From the NCBI GenBank assembly GCA_963930655.1, contig OZ005610.1:12281001-12345000 (forward strand): a stretch of DNA of 64,000 nt, written 5' to 3'. Source of the stretch: Myrica gale. Lineage: Eukaryota > Streptophyta > Magnoliopsida > Fagales > Myricaceae. Position numbers and translations under genes: made by a program. Under the pieces are notes generated by a model, which saw only the letters and a program-made list of their open reading frames with translations, searched no databases and was not told where the DNA came from. Shown here piece by piece: positions 10,757 to 23,136 of this stretch (position 1 is the stretch's first letter; every line of letters starts with the position of its first letter).

Positions 10757-13510
10757 TCAGTTCTTGGTTGAATTTTGAATAGTCTCCAAAAGATGCTCAA
10801 TTCTGTATTTCATCACAGGCTGGCCAGTTCGCGTCTTCTTGAACATCTTCTCCCTCACAGCCTTCCTCTGGGCTATGACTCTTACTTTTTCTTCTTTCTT
10901 TGCCTGATCAAGAGCCTCCATCTCAATCCTTGCCTTCTCTTTCTCTTCATGTTTCTTCTCATACATAACTTTCAAACTGGAAATACCGCGACTCTTGCTG
11001 TTCTTGTCGCTTGCACTCACAGAGCTTCCCACTTCTGTTTCGTTCACATCCTGCAATGAACAACAGAATGGCATGTGACTTATGCTTCCAAGCTTCACGT
11101 GCAACTACGGTAAACTGTGAGTCAAGCGAAATGGATGCTTTTGGGTTTGAGTGGCATTAACCTCAAAAACAACACCAACATGCATTTCCCCCTTTAAGTC
11201 AGCATTCTTAAGATGTTATCCGAACAATGAATGGGTAATTGCATCTGAATTTTTTGGACCTAACCCTCTATTTTGCCTGAAAAACAATATTAGCGTTACA
11301 GGCTGTGTAACAAATTGATTTTTCAGAAATGGTGATATAATCATAATTATGAAAGAACGTCCCCCATTTGACACTTTATTTATGTCTCCCACTACTACCA
11401 AAGTGAAAACAACAAAACAATCAACCGTTTGGATATAGAAGATGTCAGATCAAACCTGAAGGGATCTTATATCGGAGGAATCATGCTTCTGACTTTGTTG
11501 CTTCAGCAACTTCTTGTACTTCTTCACATACTTTGCATTCTTATAGAACTCCTTTTGCTTCTCTGACAGATAAAACAGACACCTGTCAATTCAAGCGGAA
11601 TAATATGACAGAAAAAATTGCACATCTTTCCCATTGCCATCAATACCAAAACGGTTTTCTGCCCTCTTATCTCCGGACCGTACAAGAAACAAAAAATTCC
11701 CAATCATTATTTCTGTATATCTCAGCTTACTATTCATCCCTCTACCCCAGAAAGGTTAATTTGATTACATTGAGTCTATGTAGAACCAACACGGTTTAGA
11801 GAAACGACAAGCTCCGATTTTAAAAGAGGTTCTCCAGTCATTTCCCTTGGCTTTTGTTTAAAAAAATCCACCTAATCACCTTCTGTGAAGATCAGTCTTT
11901 ATACGCATTTCCCAAGAAAATTCCACTTGCACCAGCATTAGAAATATTAGTAGTTATTTCTCCTAAGGGAATAAACAGGGGTGAGACAGCCACTTGTGAT
12001 GCATTGGGCAGGTTTTAACTGCTGAACTGAGGGAATTGGTAGACATTATCACCCTACTGATATTGAGTCAGCTAACCTAAGTGATTGTCAACTGTGTAGG
12101 GTTGTCGGGTTTCCTTTTACATGCTCGAGTGACCCATTGTTGAATTGTATTGGAGGGATGGAGCTGATGGTGGATAAATGAGAACCGTCAACGGTACAAT
12201 ATGGTAGAACCAGTTCAGAACTGCAGGTGGGGTCTTGAAATCCTCGATGGTCTTGTGGACCAGTGTTGTAATAGGAGTTTTTGGATCAAGAGCTCATACA
12301 CTTCTGCTACTTGAAGCATTTCAGGGCAGCCTCGGTGGCCAATTGCTTCCTTGAAGCATTTCAGAGTTGGTGTTTGAGAAAAGAGAGTGAATGGGCTTGG
12401 AGGCATGTTTAGCAACTGGAGATTGGTCAGATCGGGTTCCCCCATCAATGCTCTTCAATATTCAACTCTTGGAACTGAAGCCAACCTGCAGCAAGTCAGT
12501 GATCCGACAGCCATGGTTGATACCCTTTAGGGTCGGCACGGTAAGCAGTAATTTGGTCATCCCAAGGACCAAGGGGGGATTTATCAAGTGTGACTTCTCT
12601 TTCTAGTCTGGCATTCAAGGGTTTGGCAAGTCACTGATGGCCAAAGATGATCAGAATATTTGACTCATCATAGGCTACGTCTCAGGGACACCAGACAAAA
12701 TCATACTCTGTGCTATGCAGCTAAACTCACACAATACAAAACCAATGCCGTCCCGTGAACACTTTTTGCAAAGTCATCTGTATACTGTTTGCTCATATCA
12801 CCAAGTTGTTCAACAATAGTTTTGTAGCTTTGTACCAAACGCTCATTCATGCCAAAGATTATGAACTCAGAATCAGGCCTAAATTTTACAGCTTAGAACC
12901 CTATCTTTACATCCGGGCCAGGCTAGGATAGTACCATGACAGAGTTATCCCATTTCACAAGTACAAGCACCTCCGTAATATTATGTAACCACAGATTTTA
13001 CTGCTGATTTGCTAATTAGTTTTCACATTACCTGCGTCCTAGGAAATTCATTGCACTCTATGGTCTTAGAATCTTCTTCCGTGAAACGTGTAGAAAACTG
13101 CTTTGAACGAACGATACGAAGTTCAAAATTTTCCTTCAATGTGCTCTTTCCCTCGAACGACGGGAAACTTAGCTCGATAAACAACAATTTGAAGCCCGAC
13201 TACCACATACCAATCCAAGCACATAAAGAAAAAAAAGGAAATATAACAACTTTGAAATTAAACTCAATGATTAAAAAGCACAACTCGTCAAAGTATAAGC
13301 ACCCAAAAAAAGAAAAAAAAAACAAGAAGAAGACTTCGCACTAAATAGATACGTACTTATCAGAGCTGGGTTGTAGAAATTGGTCCTTGATTTGGCATTC
13401 GCGAAGACCTCGAGTGAAAGACCACCCCCACCCAGCCTCTTCATGTTCTTTTTCTTCTTGTTTGCCATTTTGTTCGATTCTGAGCCGTTGATTTTCTCTC
13501 TGTTCTTCAT
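10757..13510 (-). CDS. FYV7-like rRNA-processing protein
   Basis: Three exons join in frame: 13510-13357, 11562-11456 and 11050-10757, with GT-AG junctions, giving about 184 residues. The N-terminus is lysine-rich with an NKKKK stretch, then SLEVFANAKS and YNPALI..KQKEFYKNAKYV, followed by the C-terminal FYV7/TAP26-type region with KKTRTGQPVMKYRIEHLL. FYV7-family proteins act in small-subunit pre-rRNA processing in the nucleolus (family knowledge; the yeast member is needed for 18S maturation). The very basic, coiled-coil-prone composition agrees. The ATG at 13510 is the first in frame; a second at 13468 is possible. Intron 1 is about 1.8 kb. The gene is convergent with the small peptide gene on its left. 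Confidence 0.85.
11563..13356 (-). other. Intron 1 of the FYV7-like gene
   Basis: This 1.8 kb intron has donor aa|gtacgt and acceptor ctgtcag. On the gene strand, about 12.2-12.7 kb holds a leucine-rich open stretch (PDLTNLQLLNMP) that faintly recalls a leucine-rich-repeat fragment; the match is too weak to call. Confidence 0.6.
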
Positions 13511-13846
13511 TTTGCCAAAGGAACTTTTTGAAAAGAGCGAAGATTGAAGGATTAGAACAAAGCCAAAAATGAATTGCAGAAGGACAACGAATTGGAAACC
13601 CTAATTTGCAATTTCGGAGGGTGGCGGAAATAGAAAAGGGGCACGTGGCTTTCCTTTCATTGTTGTGAGCTGATTGGTTAGGATTTTGAGGGCTGCTACG
13701 TCACCTAGTACCCGTCGTTTGGCACCTGGATAAACGACAAGATTTTCAGACCGTTTAAACATCTTGAAGTGTGCGGTTAGAGCTCTTCAACCTCGGTGTA
13801 GGTGTCGGTTTTGGCCAAAACCGACACTTACACCGAATATGCCGGT

Positions 13847-14098
13847 TTTAAAAAAAAAGGATAAATGTAAAATCAGTCCCTGTGCTATACGCAAAAATCG
13901 TTTTAGTCTATGTGATATGAAAAACATCGATTTAGTCCCTGTGATTCTATTTTCGTTTGTTATTGGTCCTCCATCAGGGACTGATTTTATCACTTTTTGA
14001 AATCACAGGCACTAAATTGATGTTTTTCATATCACAGGGACTAAATCAATTTTTACTTATAGCACAGGGACCAATTTTGCATTTATCCCTTAAAAAAA
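13847..14098. mobile_element. Foldback (Mutator-like) MITE nested in the hAT element
   Basis: Two arms of about 90 bp are near-perfect inverted copies, with repeated words like cagtccctgtgcta and tttagtccctgtgat. The arms could fold into one long hairpin with a loop of about 50 bp. It is flanked by ttaaaaaaa on both sides, consistent with a 9 bp Mutator-type duplication, although an A-run makes the flank weak evidence. Confidence 0.65.
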
Positions 14099-15396
14099 TG
14101 CCACCTACACCGTTAAGGGCAAAAACCGGCCCTTAGCGGTGGCGGTTCCCGGTAATCCTACATTCATATCGAACCATTTTTTTTAACATATTATGCACTT
14201 AGAAAATATAAACTCTATACTAATACAATCCAATTCAATCCAATCCAAACTAATACAATCCAAAATCAATAATACACTCTAAACTAATACAATCCAAAAT
14301 CAACAAAGAAAAGCTGCAAGACATAAACAAAATAAGGCACTTATTGTCTCTACAATATGACCAGATTAAAGCCTCCGAAATGGATAAATGAATTTGATAC
14401 ACTTCATATAAAAGTAGGAAAGGATACCAAGTTCTGTGTAGTTTCTCCTTCAATATAATATGTGCAAGTACATCACTGCAAGGCAACAGTGCAGTTAATG
14501 ACTAAAATTAGTAAAATTCAAGATTAGCTGCCATACAAGACTTTTTTTCATCTTGCCTGATAATTACACTGAGAGCACCAAGAGGAGTAACCAGAATTGC
14601 TGGTGCAAATGCATAAGCAGCAAAATTAACAATCAAAGTACAAATAAGTAATAAACAACAAAACGTACAAACATACAAATAGCAAAATAAAACAACAGTC
14701 AAGCAATTAACAAACATATGGAATCATATACGAATCATATACAACAACCTTATTTTATATATTATTCTTATATATCTAATCATATATATATATATTCAGA
14801 ACAAACGGTCAGTTGATCAACGGTGGAGCAAATATGAATTCACGATCAACCTCATCTCACGAAGTCGGCAACATGATTACTCAAATATATTCGCTCCTTT
14901 TATACTCTGTCCATTGATAGGAATTACGATTCCTCTAATTTCTTATTAATTGGAGCCGAAACCAGTATTTTATTTTGTTTCTCATGTTAGCTAATAGCTG
15001 CTTCCGACGTAGAGACAATTTAAAGGCACAGATGTTACAGCATCCATAAGTTCCTCAATTTATTGTCCGTAGATATTGTACAATACGACACACCCTATAC
15101 ACACAATAGCAATCACCAATCACCAATCAACAATGATATATGGCCTAATATTTTCAATAGAAGTAGAACAAATGAAAAAAACAACAAATCTATTTTTAAT
15201 TAACCTAAAATCTCCCTTAGCAGTTGGTAATTTAGAGAGATGCGGCAGAGGGACTTCTCACCTGTGGTCGGCGACGAGAGGCGCGACAAGGCGTTAGGCG
15301 AGAGGGGCGAGAGAGGCCGCTGGGGATGGCTCACGGTCACGGACTCGCGCAGGAAGGGGGGGAAGAATTTCGGGCGACTGTGGGGATGGGGACTGT

Positions 15397-15626
15397 CTGG
15401 GCGTGAGGCGTCTGGACTTAGGCAAACTTAGCAAAGAACTTATTCAAATTTCAAACAATTCGTTTTGGGCTTTTTTTTAAAAAAAAATCAAAACCCGGTG
15501 CTGTTCCCGGTTCCCGGGAACCCTGGGCGTGAGGCGTCTGGACTTAGGCAAACTTAGCAAAGAACTTATTCAAATTTCAAACAATTCGTTTTGGGCTTTT
15601 TTTTAAAAAAAAATCAAAACCCGGTG
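15397..15626. repeat. Exact 104 bp tandem duplication (offset 126 bp)
   Basis: Bases 15397-15500 and 15523-15626 are identical, including an 8-T/9-A homopolymer pair. Homopolymers normally drift fast, so the duplication should be recent or recently corrected. It lies at the GC-rich end of the hAT element. Confidence 0.9.
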
Positions 15627-15963
15627 TCCGGTACCCGGGAACCCGGAACAGCACCGGGTTTTTAACAAAACCTCAAATCGGCACCGGCACCGGTGAAGCT
15701 GGGTTCCGGCAACCCGGTGCCGGTGGCACTGAAAAACCCTATGTGTGGTAGAAATCATACTCTACTATTAATAATAACCTTTAATTTGCAATGTGACTCA
15801 AAATATTATTCTTAAAAATTGATCCAGAAACTTCAATTCCTGCCGACTTCGATGATGCCAAAATTGTCTTGGTTCCTAAGATGAGCGAAGGCCGGTAAAG
15901 CTAAAGGCGTGGGCTTGATCCTTTTAAAAAGATAGGGAAGAGATCTCGGGGGAGACTCTGTTT

Positions 15964-16474
15964 AGGTAGTGTTTGAGTGTTTAAAATGTTAAGTAGTTAA
16001 AATTTTAAAAAATTAAGTTGGTAAAAAAGTGAAGATAGTTTATTGAAGTTTTTAAAAAAATAAAAGATTTGAATGAATATTATAATGTTCGAGGAAAAAA
16101 GAATGAATATTATAATGAAAAAGAATTTGTGACAAAAGTTTGTACAAATTAGTCCATATGATCAGTGTATAGTAATAAAATGATCATTTCGTCTTAGTTC
16201 TGTCATCTTATTTAATGACTTATGCTGAACTGAATTAAATCTTCAGCCAACAAGTCATATATTATTAATGGAAAACTCATTATTGGATATTAAGAAAGAA
16301 CAAAATTGAGATTTAGAGACTATTTTGTTATTGTACACGCCACGAGGACCAATTGTACAAACTTTTACTACATGAATTTTTTGTCAAAACTTTATACCAG
16401 ATAGAATGTTCGTATAATTAAATATTTTCTTAATTAGGGGCCAAAAGTACCAAATTTTTTGACACCCAAACACA
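15964..16474. mobile_element. Tourist-like MITE, long variant
   Basis: The left end ggtagtgtttgagtgttta and the inverted right end gtgtttgggtgtcaaaaaat match the ends of the 31.1 and 60.5 kb copies. The interior contains gtgaagatagttta and atttgaatgaatattataatg words shared by the family, the latter twice, so a later duplication or insertion lengthened it. Confidence 0.5.
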
Positions 16475-16480
16475 GTTCAT

Positions 16481-17500
16481 TGAAGTTGCCACTATACAAT
16501 ATTAATTGCTCTTGCTCGTGCTGTCATAATTAATGTTCGTGTAAGTAGGTTTAGAATGGTACAGTCGACGACATCGATCGATCGAGTACTGTAGTCTGTA
16601 CTGTGTGATTGTGAGTTTGCCTGAGATTGCGTCCGGGAGGAAAACTGTCAGTTAGCTTTCGAGTTCACTAAAATATATCCAAAAAGCTAGCTTCACTGAA
16701 ATGGAGGCTGAACACGTTGCTTGTGAGATGGTTTGTTTTCCGTTTCTAGAAGATAAGTGGCAGATACAAGTAGCTAGATCATTAGAGTTACCTTGCGCAT
16801 CGTACGTCACACATAGAAAGAGGCTTCTGATCTGATGCATGCACCTTCCCCATGTGCTTCTATTACTATATAAACATCAAGAGTACTCCGACCTCTTGAA
16901 TTAAATTACTTCCATAATTAGTTGACGAATTCAAATAGTAGACATGGAGCTGGTAATATCTATTTGAGTACCAAGAGTGATATATATACCGTTTAATCAG
17001 CTATGGAAGAAATTCTGAGTAATATCGATCGAATGGGAAAAAAATGTCCATTTATTTGCTCATTTGACCCATCAACAAAAGTGTACTGTGATCACTGTAA
17101 AAAATACATCCTGCATGCATGCTTATATATATAGAAGTATTTATTGTCGAAGGCCCGCCCACAAGGAAGGCTAGTACGTACACCACTAATCGAGCTCTTT
17201 AGTAAACAACAAAAGCTATATGCTTTCCCCTCGTGCCAAACCCCTCGGCCTCCAGAGCCAAGTAGAAGCTTCAATATGATTTTCTCCTTCATCAATGGGT
17301 AGTAATTTAATTCGTATCTGACATCATTTGGCAATATGATACGTCTGATATTATCATTTATACCCTCTCACACATTGAGGACTCACTTGGCTCAATAGAT
17401 GCACTGCCAATCCCTTCCTTTACTGTCGAGTCCTTGATCATTTCATTCAGTGTCTCCGTCTTCTCTGTTTTGCTATTTTCTGTAGTGCCATTCGGTACAT
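16481..17500. other. Intergenic, nothing firm
   Basis: A TATA-like ctatataaac lies near 16867, but only a tiny ATG frame follows. No recognised gene, RNA or repeat was seen. Confidence 0.3.
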
Positions 17501-17504
17501 TTTA

Positions 17505-17738
17505 TCACTGACCGATCGGTAAAAGTACTGATCGATCATTAGATTTAGTGACGAAAATTTTCCGTCACTAAAAAATTTTCGTGACAAAATTCAGGTTTTG
17601 TCACGAAATACATTTTGTGAAGCTCTTTCACTGAAGGAGTTTGTGACGAAAAAATTTCGTCACTAATACTTTTAGTGACGAAATTTTGACTTTTAGTGAC
17701 AAAATTTTTTGTCACTAAAAGTCAATTTTTTTGTAGTG
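17505..17738 (+). mobile_element. CACTA element end with GTGACGAAA repeats
   Basis: The right edge is ttttttgtagtg, the inverted form of the CACTAC terminus. Before it are many copies, in both directions, of tttagtgacgaaa / tttcgtcacta-type words, the subterminal repeats seen in plant CACTA elements. No partner left end was found nearby, so this is a truncated or solo end. Confidence 0.6.
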
Positions 17739-17894
17739 TTTATTTGTTATAGGGGATCCATTATATATCTTCACAACATTTTACTTCACAACATTTTAAT
17801 TGCTACTTAATCAAAACTAAGGGATTCGATGTAGTAGGGGATCCATTTTAGTACTATTTTAAATAAAGATTTTAAGTTATTAGGGTGGCAGTGG

Positions 17895-18430
17895 ATTTTA
17901 CCTATGAGTTGGCCCTGACGATGACCCAAAATTGCTTGCTTTTGGACATTTGGTTTTGGAGCTGTTGAAACAAACTATGATCGAGACTTTGTGGTTGAAT
18001 CAGATGAGCTGGGAAGCTCTACTATGGCCATTTTTGGAGGTTATTTTCTCAGTTCTTTGGCAGTACTCTTGAACTTTCATCACTAGCTCGCCGGTTTTTG
18101 TAGAGACGCGTTTGGCAAACGGGCGTTTTCTTGCCGATCGAAGTAACCTACACGGTATGGGTTGCTATTACGATCAAAACACGTGCAATTGCTAGTATTT
18201 CTTGTTAAACAGCTGGAAGGCAATTAGCATTGGTTTGCTTCTAATTATGTCTGCTTTCTATTTCTGGATCAGAAAAGTTCCTTTACAACCCGGAAAGGAA
18301 GAAGAAATTATAAAGAAAGAGAAGCATCTTCTTGCTGCGTCATTAACATTTATTTTGGTTACTTGGGTTCATAATGCCATAAGAACGACATATATATATA
18401 TACACCTTTGGAACAGGATGGACTAGACAT
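17895..18430 (+). pseudogene. Unidentified membrane-protein coding remnant
   Basis: Two open stretches look protein-like. About 17,925-18,085 has a hydrophobic segment after an acidic stretch (NYDRDFVVESDELGSS, then MAIFGGYFLSSLAVLL). About 18,205-18,395 has two hydrophobic segments separated by a lysine/glutamate-rich linker. They may be exons of one multi-pass membrane protein gene or a decayed copy. I do not recognise the family. A stop ends each stretch and no convincing start was found. Confidence 0.25.
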
Positions 18431-19249
18431 TGATTCTTACTGGGACTTCAAGTACTCGAAAGTTATCGCTCTAATCTACCCGTCCCCGGCCATTCAAGTT
18501 GGAAGACATATATAATTCAACCAAACAGAGATTGATCGACGACAATATTGTTGAGATTTGGCACTGCTTATTGTGATATATATGTATCAAGGCATTTGGG
18601 CTATTTGCTATTTGGTGACGTGAAGGAACTGATGGAATAATAGGTACAGCGTACAGGAGTAATGGAGCCAAACTGAGTTTGTTTTACGCGTGTTCTAAAA
18701 GCTTTCGTTTTCAACGTGAGATGTGAGAGCCCACCATGGCTAGCTAGCTAGCCGTTACGTTCAAACCGTTTCAACAAATACACCACGCCTAGACTGCCTG
18801 GCGACGTTTGCTCTAATTGGCATTTTTCTTACATAAATCAATGTGCGATTTGTCTATTTTCACTTTTTCATTCACATGATTGCAAGAGTACTACTCTATT
18901 TAACGTAGACGTCCCATATTGCGTGGAATCGTACGTGAGTGTTGTAATCGGACTCGCAAAGAAGCAAGGTTATAGCTAATTCGATGCCACTTGATCCTGG
19001 CGTTTGTGCCAACCAAGAAAGGCACTTGGAACATGTGGAGTGCTAGCTAGCTCGTTCCTGCAAGCCTTATGGGGCAATTACTCTTTACACATCATCTGAT
19101 CTCAAACTTAGACCCTTTAACTCTTAAGTCTCTCAATTCTCAACGCATGTCTATTACACGACAAGAAAAAACACTTTGACCCAAAATACAAATTTCGTCA
19201 ACTAAAATTTTGGGTGACAAAACCCGGTTGTCATCCGGTTTGTCACCTA

Positions 19250-19830
19250 AAGCCCGTCAGACAATGTTTTAGGTGGCGATTTTCGTGCTGTCACTCAAAA
19301 CCGTTCGGATGTGTTTTAAACTCGTCCCAACAGTTTGATATCATACTGACGAAATTCAAAATCGTCATGCCCAGTACAGTCTATCCGTTTAAATGAGCTG
19401 TGCGAACGTTCTCTCTATACGTTCGCACAACTCATGTGAACGATTAATCCAATGTGACGAAATACATTTTGTCACGCAATAAACATCCGCACTGTTATAT
19501 ATCCACGTCCGCACAGTAATTTACAACTGTCTGGACGCATTTGGGAAGACGTCCGCAACATAGTTTCATTATGACGAAAAGATTTTTGTCATCTAAAATG
19601 TTCGTGCGAACCTTTAAGTATATAGTTCGGACTCTGTTTACGTTGAAAACGAGCGAACGTCGTGCGGTACAGTTCGGACGGTTTCTTATATTACAGACCG
19701 TGGGGACTGGATAGTCACCGTTCGGACTAGAGACTTAAGCAAATTGTGCGGACGAATAGTAATGCGTGCGCACGTTAGCAACGAAAAAGCTCCGTGCGAT
19801 CTAGATGATGTAAACAGTCCAAACGAGTTT
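19250..19830. repeat. Motif array 1: degenerate GTCCGGAC-type words
   Basis: Dense words of the forms cgttcggac, cgtccgcac, gtgcgaacg and gtgcggacg occur in both directions. GTCCGGAC is self-complementary, so the unit reads the same on both strands. Position next to the CACTA terminus is where subterminal protein-binding repeats are expected. Confidence 0.6.
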
Positions 19831-20040
19831 CTATATATTTGAATTAATTTAATTAAAATTTATTAAATAATATAAATATAAATATATTCGCTGCTGTAGA
19901 TATAATAAAAATCTACAAATATGGAATCGTTATTAAAAGTAAATAAAATACATAATCGATAAGTACTGACAAAGTAGTAAAAATACAATAATCTACCCAT
20001 ATTTTCGTTTGGCTGTCGAACGAGATTGCATCTGTCTGAT

Positions 20041-21729
20041 CTACTCCACCAGCTGCTCACGCATTTGCTCCGCCATTAGTTGCATCCTCCATTCTTGTTG
20101 TTCCACTAAGTTCCTTTGCTTCTCCTGTAGCATCTTCTGGTGCTCTTCATCTTTTTTCCGTTGCTGCTCCGCCATCATCTTCATCAGCTTTTCGTCTTTC
20201 TTCCGTTGTTGCTCCTCCATCATCTGCAGATGCTCTCGCATTGTCTGCTCCATATCTGACTGCTTGACCAGAAGCGCTTCATATTCCAGTTGTCTAGCCT
20301 TCATCTCCTCAATTTGTAATCTAGCCTCTTCCAATCTCCGAGACAAATCAACGGACGATGCTGATGAAGATAATCCAACAGACCGTATTGAACGACCTAA
20401 ATCTCGCACGTAACCCGCTTTCGTCCCCAACACCTCAGTGAAGATCTCTACTTCGGTGTATGACTTTCCCTTTGACTCGTGCTGCAACTGTAACGCCTCC
20501 ATTTTTTCCTACAAAATTAGAAAAGAAGATAAAAATAGTACATATGAAACATAAACGCATACGAATGCATCATTAACACTAACGTTACAACTTATAAAAT
20601 TTTCTCGTGCATCATCTGAAGTCCACATGCCATCCTTAGTAGTATGCGTCTTTTTATAAAGCAACGAAGGACTAATTTCATTAGATTCTGGATTTTTCTG
20701 TACCCCAAAAGAAATATAGAACATGCATATTAAAATACCTAAGTCATTTATTTAAATAATAAATATTAAAAATATATATTTATTACTTACTAACAACGCT
20801 CTAGCGCGTTGGAAAGACCTCGCTCCCGATTTGTGTACAATCTTCAGCTTAGCTCTATTCTCCTTGTTGATTGCACTCCTCCTCTACATTGTACATTTAC
20901 AATTGTTAACACAATTAAGCATATGGCTAAAATGAACGTTCAGATCGGAATAAAATGTTTAACCTGAAATTCATCGCTCGCGAATAAATCACAAACACGA
21001 GTCCATTCTTCCTTGTTCATATCGGGATACAGGTGCTCTAACGCATCTTCTTTGGAATTGAACACCAAGTAATGCTGGAACATTCTATTTCTGTGCGTCC
21101 TGTACGCTGTGTTCATCGTTGATGTCACAGTGATGTGATCCTCGTCTCGGCGTAATCTAGTTGGAAGTCATCCTTAATATATATAACAGTTAGAAACGTA
21201 AAAAAGTTTCAACAATTAAAATTTAATAAATTATACTTACAACACTCGGTTCATCACATACGATTTAACCTCGTCAGGGACCACCTTCCACTTACACTTC
21301 TCAAATGGGACATGTTGTCGAACGAGCGCACCAATATGACTCGAGAGCATTGAGGAAGCCTTGCCATTACCGCCCGTACGTCCATCAGGGATATGGACGG
21401 TCAGCTTTCATCCTGTGCGAGCCTTGAGTAAGGCAATCCCGCTCTTACTACCTTGAACGTGTCTAATTCTGGACGTCGCTACAAGTGAAGAACTATAAAT
21501 TTAAAATTCAACTAAGCATAGAGATTTAAAAGTCATAATATTTAATAAACATTGACGGAGTAAGATACTTACACACACACCTACTTTGGGTGCCTATTGG
21601 ACTACCTGTGGAAGGGGGCGGTAATTCATTCATATCCCTAAGCGATTGACCCGACAAACCTAGTGTACTCGGACTACTCTCAACTCGAACTGATGAATCA
21701 CACCGAAGACGTTTCCCTTCGGCTGGCAT
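20041..21729 (-). pseudogene. TNP1-like (Transposase_24, En/Spm) gene
   Basis: Coding pieces in order: 21729-21580 (ATG at 21729, serine/proline-rich), 21480-21243, about 21130-20965, 20885-20805, 20697-20600 and 20512-20041. Family hallmarks are the EEWTRVCDLFASDEFQ region, the INKENRAKLKIVHKSG region, then YKKTHTTKDGMWTSDDAREN and a FTEVLGTKAGYVRDLG block. The tail (last about 110 residues) is a charged coiled coil with repeated EEQQRKKDE-like units. Proteins of this family bind subterminal repeats of CACTA elements and regulate transposition. One in-frame TGA lies in the second piece, after KARTG, so the copy is probably dead unless that stretch is spliced differently. Confidence 0.75.
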
Positions 21730-21879
21730 GACGTCGTCTTGTGACCAAATTGATCAAGATTAGAGATGGATGCTTTAGAAATTTCGACAGCATTTTCCCT
21801 CAGTCCCGTCAATTAATACCAATTACGCACATTACGCATAATGTAAACTCAAACTGTCCATGAATGCATGCCATGACAA

Positions 21880-22640
21880 ATAATACCATTCGGACGTAAT
21901 ATAACGGTCTAAACCTCATACATAGACGTTCGGACTTGTTTTAAACTGCGTTCGAACCACAAAAATGGTGTTCGGACTCAAATCAACCGTCTAGACTGCG
22001 ATTGTCGAACACAAAATGTTCTTAGACGCACAAACTCAATTTTCCGCCCAATTTCTTGTTAAAATCAACCCAAATCACAAAAACTTCAATATAAACACAT
22101 CACAACCAACCCCAAACTCCATTACTATCATTTGATAACCTAAATTTTGAAGAACACATACTTTCAGATATTAAAATACAAGTTTTTCATCCTAAAACAA
22201 TTCAATTTAAAAATCACTAACCTCAAATGCAATTCAACTTCAAATTCTAAAAGAGATGCTCCTTTCACACCCTCTTCAATGAGATTGAATGCCCAAATCA
22301 GCTCTACCCTCCTTCTCGTACTCAAATCTCTCGGTTACGTTTTTTTTTATTTTTCCTCCACTGTTTGCGAATTTGTATCTTTCATACGTTCGAATACCAT
22401 TCGGACAATCAAATGGCCGTCCGGACGCTTACGTGTATTAGTTTTCGAGGGAATTCATGCCGCCAAAATTTCATATACGCCTGAACGTCTTTGCTTAATA
22501 TTCGTCCGTAAGGGGTTTTGAATTCCTGGGATCGCGACCATGTAAATAAGTGTTCGGGCGGTTTGTTTTCTATAAAACGGGACCGTTCCAGCTTAAATTA
22601 AACAGTCCGGACATACGAAGTAACGTCCAAACGATTACAA
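21880..22640. repeat. Motif array 2 between the two transposon genes
   Basis: Words such as attcggacg, cgttcggac, cgttcgaac and cgtccggac recur around 21.88-22.03 and 22.38-22.64 kb, separated by AT-rich sequence without them. Same unit as arrays 1 and 3. Confidence 0.55.
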
Positions 22641-22982
22641 TTTTTTTTTAAAATTTATTTAATTAATTTCATTAGTAAATTTTAAATAACTAAAGTTAGT
22701 TAATAATGTAAATAATCTTAAGTGGATTAAGTTCTAAGATTAATATTTTTTTGAATGAGTGCAGCGAAATTAGAAACGTAACATTAATTAAAATATATTG
22801 ACTCTGTTAACTTTGACTTTGAAATTATTAAGCTCTAACATCAATAATAAAATTGAATGAGTATTTTGAAATTAAAATATATTATTAAAAACATATTGTG
22901 TGGGAAACATTTTGTATGGATAAGATAGCTAGATAACATCTATATATCACATCTCGTCAAAAGAAAATATAAACAAAATAAC

Positions 22983-23136
22983 ATCAACTAAATATCAATC
23001 GATGTCCACAAAATATAATAGAAACAAAATATCCTTAAAGCACAAGATAAACAATATAATATCAACAAAATACACATAGATGTCCACAAAATATAATATA
23101 AACAAAATATTCTGAAAACACAATAAAAAATATTAC
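22983..23136. repeat. Two degenerate tandem copies of about 77 bp
   Basis: Each copy carries gatgtccacaaaatataata followed by an aacaaaatat stretch. It lies immediately after (3' of) the 23 kb transposon gene, in its 3' flank. Confidence 0.55.

Larger units (their letters stand above)
13778..15741. mobile_element. Non-autonomous hAT element, 1.96 kb
   Basis: The ends are imperfect inverted repeats: left tagagctcttca, right (inverted) tagggtttttca. They are flanked by 8 bp duplications differing at one base (tgtgcggt at 13770-13777, tgtgtggt at 15742-15749). An 8 bp duplication is the hAT signature. The subterminal DNA is rich in accgg/ccggt words. No transposase was found inside, so it is non-autonomous. 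It carries a nested foldback MITE (13.85-14.10 kb) and an exact internal duplication (15.40-15.63 kb). Confidence 0.75.

Noticed and set aside
12215-12606. Leucine-rich-repeat-like frames in FYV7 intron 1
   Set aside because: Only a few leucine spacings fit, with no NBS or kinase motif and no continuous repeat.
17474-17486. A second CACTA right end (ttttctgtagtg)
   Set aside because: It lacks the subterminal repeats seen before the end at 17738, so a chance match is likely.
20009-20413. 134-codon serine/cysteine-rich open frame on the plus strand
   Set aside because: It is the antisense shadow of the coiled-coil tail of the TNP1-like gene, whose GAA/GAG/CAG-rich codons read as Ser/Cys-rich on the other strand.
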